Below are positions 1-9,588 of a DNA stretch of 64,000 nucleotides, piece by piece. Location of the stretch: positions 248,001-312,000 of the forward strand of contig NC_007951.1 of NCBI RefSeq assembly GCF_000013645.1, in the 5' to 3' direction. This stretch comes from Paraburkholderia xenovorans LB400 (GTDB lineage Bacteria > Pseudomonadota > Gammaproteobacteria > Burkholderiales > Burkholderiaceae). The translations under genes were made by a program, and so were the position numbers. The notes beneath the pieces are model-generated. The model was not told the DNA's origin. It saw nothing but the letters and a program-made list of their open reading frames with translations, and did not search any database. Numbering within the stretch: the stretch's first letter is position 1; each line of letters starts with the position of its first letter.

Positions 1-573
1 ACCGCCTTGCACATCGGGCAGCGTGTGCCAGTTCACGAGCCTCAGCATCGCGGAGATATAAGTATCGCGCGCCACGGTCATCCAGGGCTCGCGCCAGATC
101 AGATACAGCACGTTTTGCGGCGTGAACGCGTGCGCGGCCGCCTCGTGCAGACGGGCTTCGAGCGCTTCGCCCAGACGCTCCGCTTCCCGCGCGCGATCGA
201 AGATCGCGCCCAGCAGCGTGTAGAGCGCCAGATTGTCCCGCGGTGTCTGCGGATGCGTCACGACGATATGCGGCACGAACCCGCGCAATTGCTCGACGGT
301 ATCGCGCTCGTTTTCGTCGATATTGACGATCAGATGGGTGGGGCGCAACGCGCGAATGGCGTCGGGATTCACGGCCTTGGTGCCGCCGACCTTGCGGACC
401 TGGCGCGCCTTGTCGTGCGGATGCACGCAGAAACCCGTGCGGCCGACAATCTGCCGGTCCAGACCGAGCGCGAACAGCAGTTCGGTGATGCTCGGCACCA
501 GCGAGACGATACGTGCCGCGGGTCCTGCGGGTTCGTGCGCGACGCCGGCTGCATCGACCGCACCCGGTTGCAT
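1..573 (-). CDS. Helical-backbone metal receptor / BtuF-like cobalamin-binding protein (3' end outside window)
   Basis: I translated this gene by hand because it runs off the left edge. About 191 codons are visible from an ATG three bases after the stop of the upstream dehydrogenase gene. Residues 22-50 read as IVSLVPSITELLFALG followed by a VGRTGFCVHP segment, the usual start of the TroA/BtuF fold that binds vitamin B12 or iron chelates. Later segments (KVGGTKAVNPDAI, LIVNIDENE, VLYLIWREPWMTV) fit the same family. The first 20 residues are rich in Ala, Pro and Gly and contain no hydrophobic signal peptide, so export is not obvious. A cytoplasmic corrinoid-binding role, or a start further upstream, is possible. 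The ligand cannot be fixed from sequence. It is the last visible gene of the run from argS downwards. Confidence 0.8.
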   Translation of the reverse strand, partial: MQPGAVDAAGVAHEPAGPAARIVSLVPSITELLFALGLDRQIVGRTGFCVHPHDKARQVRKVGGTKAVNPDAIRALRPTHLIVNIDENERDTVEQLRGFVPHIVVTHPQTPRDNLALYTLLGAIFDRAREAERLGEALEARLHEAAAHAFTPQNVLYLIWREPWMTVARDTYISAMLRLVNWHTLPDVQGG

Positions 574-576
574 GGC

Positions 577-1356
577 TTACTCGACCTCGGCGGCGGTGCG
601 CGGCTTGCGCGGCGCGCGCTCGAACGCACGGTCGTAGAGCCAGCGCGGCAGCACATGCAGCAGCATGGCCACGATGCGCATCTGCCAGGGGAACACCGCG
701 AAGGCCGTTTGACGCTCGATTGCCTGCGCCACCTTCACGGCGAAACGGTCGGCATCCATCAGGAACGGCATGGTGTATGGGTTGTGCTCGGTCATGGGCG
801 TGCGGATATAGCCGGGCGCAATGGTGACCACGCCGACGCCGTGCGGCCGCATTTCGACGCGCAACGCTTCCAGATACTTGAGCGCCGCCGATTTCGACGC
901 GCTGTACGCGCCGGAGCCCGGCAAGCCGCGCACACCGGCGACGCTGGCGATTCCCACCAGCGTGCCGTGTCTCGCGGCGCTCATCGCGGCGGCGAATGGC
1001 TCGAACGTGGCGACCATGCCGAAGTAGTTGATATCCATCACTTCGCGGAAGGTGCGCAGGTCGCCGTGGCCGGTGACCGCACCGCGGCTGACGCCGGCGT
1101 TGGCGATCACGACGTCCGGCAAGCCGTGCTGCGCGATGAATTGCGCGGCCGCGTCGGCGAGCGCTTCGGCGTCGCGAACGTCGACGGAATAGGTGGAGAC
1201 GGTGCTCTGCGGATGGGACTGCTGGAAGGCGGCGAGGGCGTCGCCGCGGCGGGCCACGAGGCCGAGAACCGCGCCGCGCCGCGCATATTCGGCCGCGAGC
1301 GCGAGGCCGATGCCGCTCGAGGCGCCGGTAATGAAAACCTTCAACGGTGAACTCAT
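577..1356 (-). CDS. Short-chain dehydrogenase/reductase (SDR family)
   Basis: This is a 259-residue NAD(P)-dependent oxidoreductase of the classical SDR type. The Rossmann nucleotide-binding motif TGASSGIG is at residues 10-17, the NAG motif at 86-88, the catalytic Ser near 138 and the YSASK pair (Tyr151, Lys155) follows. The length is normal for the family and no membrane segment is seen until the C-terminal 40 residues, which contain a moderately hydrophobic stretch (IVAMLLHVLPRWL) that may lie on the membrane. The gene starts 15 bases after the dsbA stop and is followed after three bases by the BtuF-like gene, so the three are probably one transcript. The substrate is unknown. Confidence 0.93.
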   Translation of the reverse strand: MSSPLKVFITGASSGIGLALAAEYARRGAVLGLVARRGDALAAFQQSHPQSTVSTYSVDVRDAEALADAAAQFIAQHGLPDVVIANAGVSRGAVTGHGDLRTFREVMDINYFGMVATFEPFAAAMSAARHGTLVGIASVAGVRGLPGSGAYSASKSAALKYLEALRVEMRPHGVGVVTIAPGYIRTPMTEHNPYTMPFLMDADRFAVKVAQAIERQTAFAVFPWQMRIVAMLLHVLPRWLYDRAFERAPRKPRTAAEVE

Positions 1357-1371
1357 TCCGGCGCCCTGGCT

Positions 1372-2010
1372 TTACATCTTCTTGGCGCGGACTTGCGCGA
1401 CCAGGTAATCCAGCACCTGGATCGTGCCCGGCAGGCTGTTGGTGGCGGCGGGGCCGGTTTCATACTTGCCTTGGACTGCCAGTGTCGGCACGCCGTCGAT
1501 CTTGTAGTCTTCCAGCAGCTTCTTGTCTTTCTGCAGCGCGCTTTGCGTGGAGAACGAGTTGTACGCGTCCATGTATTTCTTCGGATCGACGCCGTTCTTC
1601 GCGAGGAATTTGGACTGATCTTCCGGCGTCAGCAGGTAGTCCTTGTTGACGTGGATTTCGTTGAAGACCTTCGGCGTGAGTTGCGTGGCGAGGCCGAGTG
1701 CGTCGAGCGCGTGGTACATCCTGGAATGCGGAATGAAGTCGTCGCGGAAGGCGACCGGCACGCGCTTGAACACCACGTCCGGAGCCTGCTTCTTCACCCA
1801 CGCTTCGAGGTACGGGTTGAATTCGTTGCAGTGCGGGCAGCCGTACCAGAAGAATTCGGTGACTTCGATCTTGCCGGCGGGCACGTCGGTTGGCTGCGCC
1901 GTGGGCAGCACGGTGTAGTCCTTGCCCGACACCGGCGCGGCCGGCGAAGCGTGCGCCGTGGCGGCAACGAGCCCTAGCGAGAGGAACAGAATGCTCAGCA
2001 GTTTTTTCAT
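1372..2010 (-). CDS. dsbA: Thiol:disulfide interchange protein DsbA
   Basis: This encodes a periplasmic disulfide oxidase of about 212 residues. I chose the ATG at 2010 because it opens directly into a signal peptide (MKKLLSILFLSLGLVAATAHA, cleavage near residue 21). Upstream in-frame codons give an implausible basic leader. The active-site motif CPHC lies at residues 58-61 after the WYG lead-in typical of DsbA, and a GVPTLAV segment supplies the cis-proline loop. The protein would introduce disulfides into secreted proteins and be reoxidised by DsbB, which is not in this window. It sits between the SPOR-domain gene and the SDR gene on the same strand. Family assignment is secure. Confidence 0.95.
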   Translation of the reverse strand: MKKLLSILFLSLGLVAATAHASPAAPVSGKDYTVLPTAQPTDVPAGKIEVTEFFWYGCPHCNEFNPYLEAWVKKQAPDVVFKRVPVAFRDDFIPHSRMYHALDALGLATQLTPKVFNEIHVNKDYLLTPEDQSKFLAKNGVDPKKYMDAYNSFSTQSALQKDKKLLEDYKIDGVPTLAVQGKYETGPAATNSLPGTIQVLDYLVAQVRAKKM

Positions 2011-2181
2011 GTTGTGTCGACCCAGGTTTGCGTAAAGCAGTGGCGCCACGCAAATGCCCGCCACTGTCTTCGAGATTCGGCGCTGGACGGTTTCAGCCGT
2101 CCGTCGTGCTTGTGACACGCGCCGCGCGCCGATAGTTCGGCGGCGGCGCGTTCCGGCAAATCACCGTTTGTTTCTTTTTGC

Positions 2182-2979
2182 TTATTGTTTCGTGAAGCGG
2201 ATCACCGCGGTGTCCACGCCCGCGTCGGACAGACGCTGGCGGCTCGAATTCATGTCTTCGAACTTCGAGAACGGCCCGATGCGGACGCGGTAATACGTGA
2301 CGCCGCCGGCGTCGCGCTGCGTGACCTTCGATTCGAAGCCCTGGAAGGCGAGACGCGCGCGCTGCTGTTCGGCGTCCGCCGCGGTCTTGTACGCGCCGAC
2401 TTGCAGGAAGTAGCCGGTGTTCGCGTCGCCCGCTGCCGGCGCCGCGCCCGAACCGGGCCTGGCGTTGGCGGCGGTGGACGAACCGCCCTTAGGCGCCGCG
2501 CCCGCCGCGGTGGCGGCCGGCGCGCTTGCGGCTTGCGGCTTCTTCACCGGCGCGGCGGCCGTGCCGGTGCCGTTGTCCTGCGCGGGCTTCGGCGCGACTG
2601 CCGTGCCGTTCGCGTTGCCGGCGTTGCCGTTGGCGGGCGGCACTTCGACGATCTGCGGCTCTTCCAGCATGCCCGACTGCGTCTGCGCGTTGGTCTGGCC
2701 CGGCGCGGTGTTCGGCGGCGCCGGCTGCGCGGCCTGCGGCACCGGCTGACCCGGCGTCTTGCCTTGCAGCGGACGGTTCGGGTCGTACTGCGGCTGGCTC
2801 GCGCCGGAATCGGACGCCGCGGGCGGCGCCACCTTCGAGACGAATGGCGTGGGCGCACGGGTGATATACAGCGCCACCACTACCGCGATCGCAAGGCCGA
2901 CGATCAGGCCCAGCACGATGCCGAGAAAAGTCCCCCCGGTTTGTTTCGATTGCTTTGTTGTGCGGCGTGGTTTTGCCAT
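2182..2979 (-). CDS. SPOR-domain inner-membrane protein
   Basis: This is a 265-residue bitopic membrane protein. A basic N-terminus (MAKPRRTTKQSKQ) is followed by one transmembrane helix at about residues 18-40. A long periplasmic linker rich in Ala, Pro, Gln and Gly comes next, and then a C-terminal SPOR domain of roughly 75 residues beginning at GYFLQVGAYKTAADAEQQRA. SPOR domains bind denuded septal peptidoglycan, so a FtsN-like or division-site role is likely but not proven. I placed the start at MAKPRR rather than the ATG six codons upstream. It lies 79 bases downstream of argS, the common beta-proteobacterial arrangement, and upstream of dsbA. Confidence 0.9.
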   Translation of the reverse strand: MAKPRRTTKQSKQTGGTFLGIVLGLIVGLAIAVVVALYITRAPTPFVSKVAPPAASDSGASQPQYDPNRPLQGKTPGQPVPQAAQPAPPNTAPGQTNAQTQSGMLEEPQIVEVPPANGNAGNANGTAVAPKPAQDNGTGTAAAPVKKPQAASAPAATAAGAAPKGGSSTAANARPGSGAAPAAGDANTGYFLQVGAYKTAADAEQQRARLAFQGFESKVTQRDAGGVTYYRVRIGPFSKFEDMNSSRQRLSDAGVDTAVIRFTKQ

Positions 2980-3012
2980 CGTATGAATCACCTGCAAAAA
3001 GAATCCTGGAAC

Positions 3013-3035
3013 GGCCGTCGATTATAACGACGGCC
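3013..3035. repeat. Short inverted repeat between argS and the SPOR gene
   Basis: An 8-bp perfect inverted repeat (GGCCGTCG / CGACGGCC) flanks a seven-base AT loop. Read on the minus strand the loop region gives TATAAT, so this could be a promoter -10 for the SPOR gene embedded in a palindrome, or a weak transcript hairpin. No good -35 is visible at the usual spacing. Confidence 0.35.
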
Positions 3036-3058
3036 GCATGCATGTTGCGCCGGAGGAC

Positions 3059-4849
3059 TTACATCTTGACGGGAGCGGAGACGCCAATCGTCGCGAGGCC
3101 GTTGGCCAGCACCTGACGCGTGGCCGCGAGCAGCGCCACGCGTGCATTGCGCTCGGCCGCATCGTCGACCAGCACGCGCTCAGCTTTGTCATTGTAGAAC
3201 GAGTGGAATTCCCCGGCGAGGTCGCGCAGATAGAACGCGACCGCGTGCGGCGCGAGTTCGTCGGCGGCATGTTGCAGCATGTCCGGGAATTCGGCGAGCT
3301 TGTTCAGCAGGGCCATCGCGCGTTCGCTGGTGAGCGGCGTGACGTCCACGTCCGCCAGCGTGCTTTCGTCCATGTTGTAGCGCGCCTTGCACTCGGCGAT
3401 CACCGAGCAGATCCGTGCGTGCGCGTACTGCACGTAATGCACCGGATTCTCGTCGTTCTGTTTCAGCGCGAGGTCGATGTCGAACACGAACTCCGTGTCC
3501 GCCTTGCGCGAGATCAGGAAAAAGCGCACGGCGTCGCGGCCGCGGCGAATCGTTTCCTCGTCGATCAGATCGACATCGACTTCCGAGCCCGGCGTCGCGC
3601 CGCCCGACCATTCGATCAGGTCGCGCACCGTCACGTAGCTGCCGGCGCGCTTGGAGATTTTCACCTCTTCGCCGTTGCGCATGACCGTGACCATTTTGTG
3701 AAGAATGTAGTCGGGATAGCCCTTCGGAATGCCGATGCCGAGACCCTGCAGGCCGGCGCGCACCCGCGCGATCGTGCCGTGGTGGTCCGAACCCTGAATG
3801 TTGATGACCTTGGTGAAGCCGCGCTCCCATTTGGCGACGTGATACGCGACGTCCGGCACGAAGTACGTATAGGTGCCGTCGGTCTTGCGCATCACGCGGT
3901 CCTTGTCGTCGCCGTCGTCGGTGGTGCGCAGCCACAGCGCGCCTTCCTGCTCGTAGGTCTTGCCGGCGGCGATCAGCGCCGCGACGGTCTTTTCGACGCG
4001 GCCTTCCTTGTACAGCGAAGACTCCAGGTAGTACTGGTCGAACTTCACGCCGAACGCCTGCAAGTCCATGTCCTGCTCGCGGCGCAGATATGCCACGGCG
4101 AACCGGCGGATCGCTTCGAGGTCTTCGACGTCGCGCGCGCCGGTGACCGGCTCGCCGTCGCTCGCGGCCACGGTGGCGCCGTTCAGATAGTCTTTCGCGA
4201 TGTCGGCGATGTACTCGCCGTTGTATGCGGAAGCCGGCCAGCCTTCGTCGCCGGGGGCGAGGCCGCGGGCGCGCGCCTGGGTGGACAGGGCGAGCGTCTG
4301 GATCTGCACGCCGGCGTCGTTGTAGTAGAACTCGCGGTGCACGTCCCAGCCCTGGCTGGCCAGCACATTCGAGAGCGCGTCGCCGAGCGCGGCCTGGCGG
4401 CCGTGGCCGACGTGCAGCGGGCCGGTCGGGTTGGCCGAGACGAACTCGATCAGCACATGCTTGCCGGCGTCGCGTTGCGAGCGGCCGAAGCGTTCTTTTT
4501 CAGCGAACACAGCGGCGATCACCGCCTGCTTGGCAGCGGCGGTGAGGCGCAGGTTGATGAAGCCGGGGCCGGCCACTTCGGCGGCTTCGACGAGATCGCG
4601 GGCTCCCGGTTGCGCGAGCAGCGCGTCGACGATCTGTTGCGCAAGCTGGCGCGGATTGGCGCGCAGCGGCTTGGCGAGTTGCATCGCCACGTTGCATGCG
4701 ACGTCGCCGTGCGCGGCGACCTTCGGGCGCTCCAGCGTGATGGTGGGCGAGACGAACGCGGCTTCGGACGCGCCTTGCGAGGCAAGCGCGACCTGCTTCA
4801 CCGTGTCGGCGAGCAGTGTTTCGAGGGTATGTTTATGTGCAGGCAGCAT
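3059..4849 (-). CDS. argS: Arginyl-tRNA synthetase
   Basis: This is a complete class I arginyl-tRNA synthetase of 596 residues. The N-terminal Add-1 tRNA-recognition domain covers about residues 1-100. The HIGH signature appears as HVGH (146-149) after [10 protein letters not shown], and the KMSKS-like loop as KISKRAG further on. The C-terminal DALR anticodon-binding domain includes [12 protein letters not shown]. The enzyme charges tRNA-Arg with arginine in the cytoplasm. It is the first gene of a minus-strand run that continues into the SPOR gene, dsbA and the SDR gene. The start codon gives the expected [13 protein letters not shown] opening. Confidence 0.98.
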
Positions 4850-5306
4850 GCTTGTTGCGAGTCCAGTGAGGCAATCCGGTGATGCGGAAGAGGCGCCGGC
4901 CGCGCGCGAGGTGCGGCCGGTTGGTCAGAAGCGTGGAAAGCGGCACGCACCCGCTGCGGCGTATCAGGCGCGCCGGCTGCGTTGCCTGCGACATCAGGCA
5001 CGCTGCCTGCGACACGCCAGACGCAGTGGGCGACGCGCTGCCGTGGCGCCGGCCGGCGCGGCTGACAGCGGTATGACGCGGGGCGCGGCCAGCCGGCCCA
5101 GCCACGCCACGTATGCTTCGCCGCTGCGGCGCATTGCGGCACGCTTTTCCGTCCAGACGGATTTTAGCAGGTGCTAATATGTTCAATGAGATGCCCAGCA
5201 AGGGCCGTGGCCGCCACGCCTGATCGGCGAGCCAACGTAACGCGCGCCGGCGGCTGTCTTCGAGCCGTTCGCGCGCCAATCCAACATAACGAAAAAGGGA
5301 ACAGTC
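4850..5306. other. Intergenic region between argS and the DUF1840 gene
   Basis: These 457 bases separate divergent genes. The 4900-5050 part is GC-rich and contains imperfect direct repeats of a GCTGCCTGCGACA-type motif. Near 5160 the sequence becomes AT-richer and holds the inverted repeat listed separately. A possible 14-codon reading frame begins at the ATG at 5179, but it has no family resemblance and I do not call it. No RNA gene is recognisable. Confidence 0.5.
5164..5177. promoter_or_regulatory. Inverted repeat TTAGCA-GG-TGCTAA, possible operator
   Basis: A perfect 6-bp inverted repeat with a two-base spacer sits in the only AT-rich part of the divergent argS/DUF1840 intergenic region and overlaps a TAATAT that could serve as a -10 element on the plus strand. 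No known regulator is assigned. Confidence 0.3.
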
Positions 5307-5633
5307 ATGCTGATTACTTTCAAATGCCGCGCCTGCCCGGACGTGATGATGCTGGAAAATCTTGCGCAGTTTCTGGTCGGCATCGTCGGCAAGCGGCTGG
5401 GTGAACGCGGCGTCATCACTCACGACGAACTGAGCCCGGCCATCGAGAAACTCGAAGCAGCAATTTCCGTCGACAAACAGGAACGTGCCGAACACGACGG
5501 CCATTTCCACGAAGGAGAAGACGGCCACGAGCATCATGAGATTCCGCCGGGACTCGCGCAGCGCGCGTATCCGTTCCTCGACATGCTGCGCGCGGCGCAG
5601 AAGGAAAACGCCGATATCGTCTGGGGTCTGTGA
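5307..5633 (+). CDS. DUF1840 family protein
   Basis: This is a 108-residue cytoplasmic protein matching the DUF1840 family as I know it from beta-proteobacteria. It opens with MLITFKCRACPDVMML, has a middle segment LVGIVGKRLGERGVITHDEL, and ends with the conserved YPFLDMLRAAQKENADIVWGL block. A His/Glu/Asp-rich stretch at about residues 68-85 (HDGHFHEGEDGHEHHE) could bind metal but is poorly conserved in my experience. The N-terminal CRAC pair of cysteines is also a metal-ligand candidate. Function is unknown. It is transcribed alone and ends at a strong bidirectional terminator. The start is preceded by AAAAAGGGAACAG, a good ribosome-binding site. Confidence 0.88.
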   Translation: MLITFKCRACPDVMMLENLAQFLVGIVGKRLGERGVITHDELSPAIEKLEAAISVDKQERAEHDGHFHEGEDGHEHHEIPPGLAQRAYPFLDMLRAAQKENADIVWGL

Positions 5634-5719
5634 TCCCGGATCGGGCCACGGGCCGCGGCACTGCGCTTCGCTTCGCAGAGCCGTTGCGCCCGGCGGTGCG
5701 AACCTCGACATGCCCATGA

Positions 5720-5745
5720 AAAGAGCCCGCTTGTGCGGGCTCTTT
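5720..5745. terminator. Bidirectional intrinsic terminator
   Basis: An 11-bp perfect stem (AAAGAGCCCGC / GCGGGCTCTTT) closes a TTGT loop. The A/T ends of the stem give a T-run on either strand. It lies between the convergent DUF1840 gene and the small secreted protein gene and can stop both. Confidence 0.85.
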
Positions 5746-5785
5746 GTCGTTCAGAGATTCGAACCGGCTGGCGTTGCCGTGCTGC

Positions 5786-5995
5786 TTACTGGCTGGCGGC
5801 GTCCGCCGCAGCGGCTGCTGGAGCCGACGCACCTTTCTTCACTTTCTTCTTCTTCGGCTTCTTGACGTGTTTCACCGTGGGCGGCGAATACGAACTGACC
5901 GAACTGGAGCCGCCAGGCGCGGCGGGCTGGGCCAGTGCCACCGAGGCGCCCAAGGCAAGCGAAACAGCGGTCAACAACAGCGTCAGCTTCTTCAT
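5786..5995 (-). CDS. Small secreted lysine-rich protein
   Basis: This is a 69-residue protein of unknown function. Residues 1-22 are a clear signal peptide (MKKLTLLLTAVSLALGASVALA), followed by a Ser/Pro/Gly linker. A strongly basic tract with consecutive lysines (KHVKKPKKKKVKK, about residues 42-54) and an Ala-rich tail come last. The mature protein is under 50 residues, disordered and cationic, so it may bind nucleic acid, anionic polymers or the cell surface. It is preceded by GGAGAAAATCGT, a good ribosome-binding site. It is transcribed toward the terminator at 5720-5745. No named family is recognised. Confidence 0.7.
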   Translation of the reverse strand: MKKLTLLLTAVSLALGASVALAQPAAPGGSSSVSSYSPPTVKHVKKPKKKKVKKGASAPAAAAADAASQ

Positions 5996-6161
5996 ACGAT
6001 TTTCTCCGTTGACGATTGCAATTAATGAGCCGACGCGTTTTGGCCGCGTCTGGCGGGGTCAAGCCGCCTCAGTCTACAAAGCCGAAAATTACGTTGCCGC
6101 AAATATTCAGTCTTTCATGCCCGATATAGTGGGTTTCCCGCCACGCCTCGCCGCCCGGCGC

Positions 6162-8879
6162 TTACAGCAAAGGCGCGAGGGCTCGCTCCGCATCCGTTTT
6201 CGAGAGCGACATGCGCCTCGCGTAGTCTTCCAGCTGGTCCTGGCCGATCTTGCCGACCGAGAAATAGGTGCTGTCCGGATGTGCCAGATAGAAGCCGGAG
6301 ACGCTCGCCGCCGGCAGCATGGCCAGCGATTCGGTCACGCTCATGCCGATTTCGGTGGCGTGCAGCACATTGAACATGTCGCGCTTCACCAGGTGATCCG
6401 GGCAGGCCGGATAGCCGGGCGCCGGACGGATGCCGCGGTACTTTTCCGCGATCAGTTCGTCGGTGGAGAGCGTTTCGTCATTTGCGTAACCCCACAGGTC
6501 GCGCCGCACGCGGGCGTGCAGCGCTTCGGCGAAGGCTTCGGCGAAACGGTCGGCGAGCGCCTTCAGCATGATCGCGCTGTAGTCGTCGTGATCTTTTTCG
6601 AACTGCTTTTCCTTCACGTCGACGCCGAGTCCCGCCGTCACCGCGAACATGCCGATGTAGTCGGCCACGCCCGAGTCTTTCGGCGCGATGAAGTCAGCGA
6701 GCGACCGGTTCGGCCGCATCACGCCGTCCACCACCGGACGCACGCTTTGCTGGCGCAGATTGCGCCACGTGAGCGCGACTTCCGAGCGCGATTCGTCCGT
6801 GTAGATTTCGATGTCGTCGTCGTTCACCGTGTTGGCGGGCAGTAGCGCGATCACGCCGTTCGCCTGGAGCCAGCGGCCCTGGATCAGACGCGCGAGCATC
6901 GACTTGCCGTCCGAGAACACGCGCCGCGCCGATTCGCCGACGATCTCGTCGTTCAGGATGGCCGGATAGGGGCCCGCCAGGTCCCACGTCTGGAAGAACG
7001 GACCCCAGTCGATATAGGTCGCCAGTTCGGCCAGATCGAAGTTCCTGAACACGCGGCGGCCGATGAACTTCGGCTTGACCGGCTGATAGCTCGCCCAGTC
7101 GACCCTGGTCTTGTTGGCGCGGGCTTCGGCCAGCGTGACCATAGGCAGTGCTTTCTTGTTGGCGTGCTGGTCGCGGATCCGGTCGTAATCGGACTTGAGT
7201 TCGTCGAGGTACTTCGCCGCGCCCTCGTCGGACAGCAGGCTCGACGCGACGGAAACCGAGCGCGACGCGTCCGGCACGTAGACCACCGGCCCTTCGTAAT
7301 GCGGCGCGATCTTCACCGCGGTGTGCACGCGCGAGGTGGTGGCGCCGCCGATCAGCAGCGGAATCTTCTTGATGCGGAAGTAGTCGTCGCGCTGCATTTC
7401 CGATGCGACGTACGCCATCTCTTCGAGGCTCGGCGTGATCAACCCGGAGAGCCCGATGATGTCCGCGCCTTCGACCTTCGCCTTGGCGAGAATGTCGTTG
7501 CACGAGACCATCACGCCCATGTTGACCACTTCGAAGTTATTGCACTGAAGCACCACGGAGACGATGTTCTTGCCGATATCGTGCACGTCGCCCTTCACCG
7601 TGGCGATGACGATCTTGCCCTTCGCACGCACGTCGGCGCCGGCTTCGGCGAGCTGCTTCTTCTCTTCCTCGATATACGGAATCAGATGCGCGACCGCCTG
7701 CTTCATGACGCGCGCCGACTTCACCACTTGCGGCAGGAACATCTTGCCCTGCCCGAACAGGTCGCCGACGATGTTCATGCCGTCCATCAGCGGGCCTTCG
7801 ATCACATTGATCGGACGGCCGCCTTCGGCGGCGATCTTCGCACGCACTTCCTCGGTGTCTTCGACGATGAAGTTGGTGATGCCATGCACGAGCGCATGCG
7901 ACAGACGTTTTTCGACCGGCTGGTTGCGCCACTCCAGATTCTCTTCCTTCTTCGCGGCGCCGGTCTTGAACTTGTCGGCGATTTCGAGCAGCCGGTCGGT
8001 GCCGTCTTCACGGCGGTTCAGCACGACGTCTTCCACGCGTTCGCGCAACTCCGGATCGAGGTCGGCATACACGCCGAGCTGGCCCGCGTTGACGATGCCC
8101 ATGTCCATGCCCGCCTGGATCGCGTGGTAGAGGAACACGGTGTGGATCGCTTCGCGCACCGGATCATTGCCGCGAAACGAGAACGACACGTTGGACACGC
8201 CGCCGCTCACCTTCGCGTACGGCAGATTCTGCTTGATCCAGCGCGTTGCGTTGATGAAGTCGACCGCGTAGTTGTTGTGCTCTTCGATGCCGGTCGCGAT
8301 CGCGAAGATGTTCGGATCGAAGATGATGTCTTCCGGCGGGAAGCCGACTTCGTTGACGAGGAAGTCATACGAGCGCTTGCAGATCTGCGTCTTGCGCTCG
8401 AAGGTGTCGGCCTGGCCCTGTTCGTCGAAGGCCATCACCACGGCGGCCGCGCCGTAGCGGCGAATCAGGTTCGCGTGGTGGCGGAACGCTTCTTCGCCTT
8501 CCTTCAGCGAGATCGAGTTGACGATGGCCTTGCCCTGCACGCACTTCAGGCCCGCTTCGATCACTTCCCACTTCGACGAGTCGATCATGATCGGCACGCG
8601 CGCGATATCCGGTTCCGACGCGATCAGATTCATGAAGCGCACCATCGCCGCTTTCGAATCGAGCATCGCTTCGTCCATGTTGACGTCGATGATCTGCGCG
8701 CCGTTTTCGACCTGCTGGCGCGCGACCGCGATCGCATCGTCGAACTGGTCGTTCAGGATCATTCGCGCAAACGCCTTCGAGCCGGTCACGTTGGTGCGTT
8801 CGCCCACGTTGATGAAGAGCGTCCCGGACGTGACGTTGAACGGCTCGAGGCCGGCAAGGCGCAAGGTGTGATCGGTCAT
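6162..8879 (-). CDS. metH: Methionine synthase, folate/cobalamin/activation part (MetH C-terminal gene)
   Basis: This 905-residue protein carries the methyl-folate-binding, cobalamin-binding and reactivation domains of B12-dependent methionine synthase. It lacks the homocysteine domain, which is encoded by a separate gene at 10714-11793. The pterin-binding part ([29 protein letters not shown]) covers about the first 320 residues. The Met-rich cap region and the B12 motif DVHDIGKN (His433 as lower ligand) follow. The C-terminal AdoMet activation domain contains [15 protein letters not shown] prefer the ATG at 8879 (MTDHTLRL) to the one at 8900, because the latter would overlap the upstream gene. 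Only four bases separate it from the DUF4276 stop, so it is probably translated from the same mRNA. The two halves should act together to make methionine. Confidence 0.96.
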   Translation of the reverse strand: MTDHTLRLAGLEPFNVTSGTLFINVGERTNVTGSKAFARMILNDQFDDAIAVARQQVENGAQIIDVNMDEAMLDSKAAMVRFMNLIASEPDIARVPIMIDSSKWEVIEAGLKCVQGKAIVNSISLKEGEEAFRHHANLIRRYGAAAVVMAFDEQGQADTFERKTQICKRSYDFLVNEVGFPPEDIIFDPNIFAIATGIEEHNNYAVDFINATRWIKQNLPYAKVSGGVSNVSFSFRGNDPVREAIHTVFLYHAIQAGMDMGIVNAGQLGVYADLDPELRERVEDVVLNRREDGTDRLLEIADKFKTGAAKKEENLEWRNQPVEKRLSHALVHGITNFIVEDTEEVRAKIAAEGGRPINVIEGPLMDGMNIVGDLFGQGKMFLPQVVKSARVMKQAVAHLIPYIEEEKKQLAEAGADVRAKGKIVIATVKGDVHDIGKNIVSVVLQCNNFEVVNMGVMVSCNDILAKAKVEGADIIGLSGLITPSLEEMAYVASEMQRDDYFRIKKIPLLIGGATTSRVHTAVKIAPHYEGPVVYVPDASRSVSVASSLLSDEGAAKYLDELKSDYDRIRDQHANKKALPMVTLAEARANKTRVDWASYQPVKPKFIGRRVFRNFDLAELATYIDWGPFFQTWDLAGPYPAILNDEIVGESARRVFSDGKSMLARLIQGRWLQANGVIALLPANTVNDDDIEIYTDESRSEVALTWRNLRQQSVRPVVDGVMRPNRSLADFIAPKDSGVADYIGMFAVTAGLGVDVKEKQFEKDHDDYSAIMLKALADRFAEAFAEALHARVRRDLWGYANDETLSTDELIAEKYRGIRPAPGYPACPDHLVKRDMFNVLHATEIGMSVTESLAMLPAASVSGFYLAHPDSTYFSVGKIGQDQLEDYARRMSLSKTDAERALAPLL

Positions 8880-8883
8880 GGCG

Positions 8884-9588
8884 TTAGCTCGTATATTCAA
8901 TATTGGGTTGCTGCGCCTGCAGGGCAGGCAGCGTCACGATGCGGTCGTACCATTGGCGGAAGTGCGGGCATTGTTCGCGAATTCTGTCGAGGCCGATACG
9001 AGCGGCAGCGAGGGGGCCGTGGCGGACCTTGCGGTAACGCGGTTGCAGCCGTTCGAGCCGTTTCGATGGCGCGGTCTGCGGCGAGTCGTTGATCCATTCC
9101 GGATCGTCGACGGCGGCTCGGGCCGCGATCAGCGGGTCGCTTTGTTCGTGCCACTCGGGTTCGACATCGCATAGCCGGGTGACGTCGGAGAACAGTAGCG
9201 ATTCGAATTCGTGCGGCTGCACGTGCGGGATGAAACGCTCGGGGCGACACTCAGCGAATCCGACAACGTCTTCGTGCAACAGGCGTTCAATGTGTGCCGC
9301 GCGTGTGGCCGGCGTCTGCCCTTTCGATGCCATGACACCACGAAACGACTTGTCGAGTCCATAAAGGTCGATGAGCGTCGTGACGTAGGTGTCCGCGCGC
9401 TGGCGCAACGTATGGCCGATGAACTTGCGCACGCGTTCCAGGCTCAGCGCGCCGCCGCGTTGCTCGCGGGATGTGCTGATAAGCCGTGCGCTGGCGTAGA
9501 CGTGGTTTGCGCCGAGTGCGGGCGCCAGAACATCACGCACGAATGTCTCTTCAGTCTGGCCTTCGCCGACAATGATCAATTCGACCAT
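8884..9588 (-). CDS. DUF4276 TOPRIM-like protein, partner of the AAA ATPase (predicted defence effector)
   Basis: This is a 234-residue protein of the DUF4276 family. The opening [16 protein letters not shown] supplies the conserved acidic residues Glu9 and Glu13 of a TOPRIM-like fold. [11 protein letters not shown] (Asp74 to Asp79) gives the second acidic cluster, and [14 protein letters not shown] at about 122-135 is a family hallmark. TOPRIM folds in OLD and PARIS-type systems act as metal-dependent nucleases or sensors, so a nuclease-like effector is inferred. It is not demonstrated. The start overlaps the ATPase stop by one base (TAATG), indicating translational coupling. The gene ends four bases before the metH C-terminal gene. 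Membership of the family is clear; activity is inference. Confidence 0.88.
   Translation of the reverse strand: MVELIIVGEGQTEETFVRDVLAPALGANHVYASARLISTSREQRGGALSLERVRKFIGHTLRQRADTYVTTLIDLYGLDKSFRGVMASKGQTPATRAAHIERLLHEDVVGFAECRPERFIPHVQPHEFESLLFSDVTRLCDVEPEWHEQSDPLIAARAAVDDPEWINDSPQTAPSKRLERLQPRYRKVRHGPLAAARIGLDRIREQCPHFRQWYDRIVTLPALQAQQPNIEYTS

Noticed and set aside
7..1350. A long open plus-strand frame (about 447 codons) over the BtuF-like and SDR genes.
   Set aside because: It is rich in Arg, His and Gly with no family pattern, and lies antisense to two well-supported genes. High-GC DNA commonly leaves such frames open.
7164..9092. A 642-codon plus-strand frame across the metH C-terminal gene.
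   Set aside because: Its His/Arg/Asp-rich composition is that of the reverse complement of the methionine synthase coding sequence, and it has no recognisable domain.
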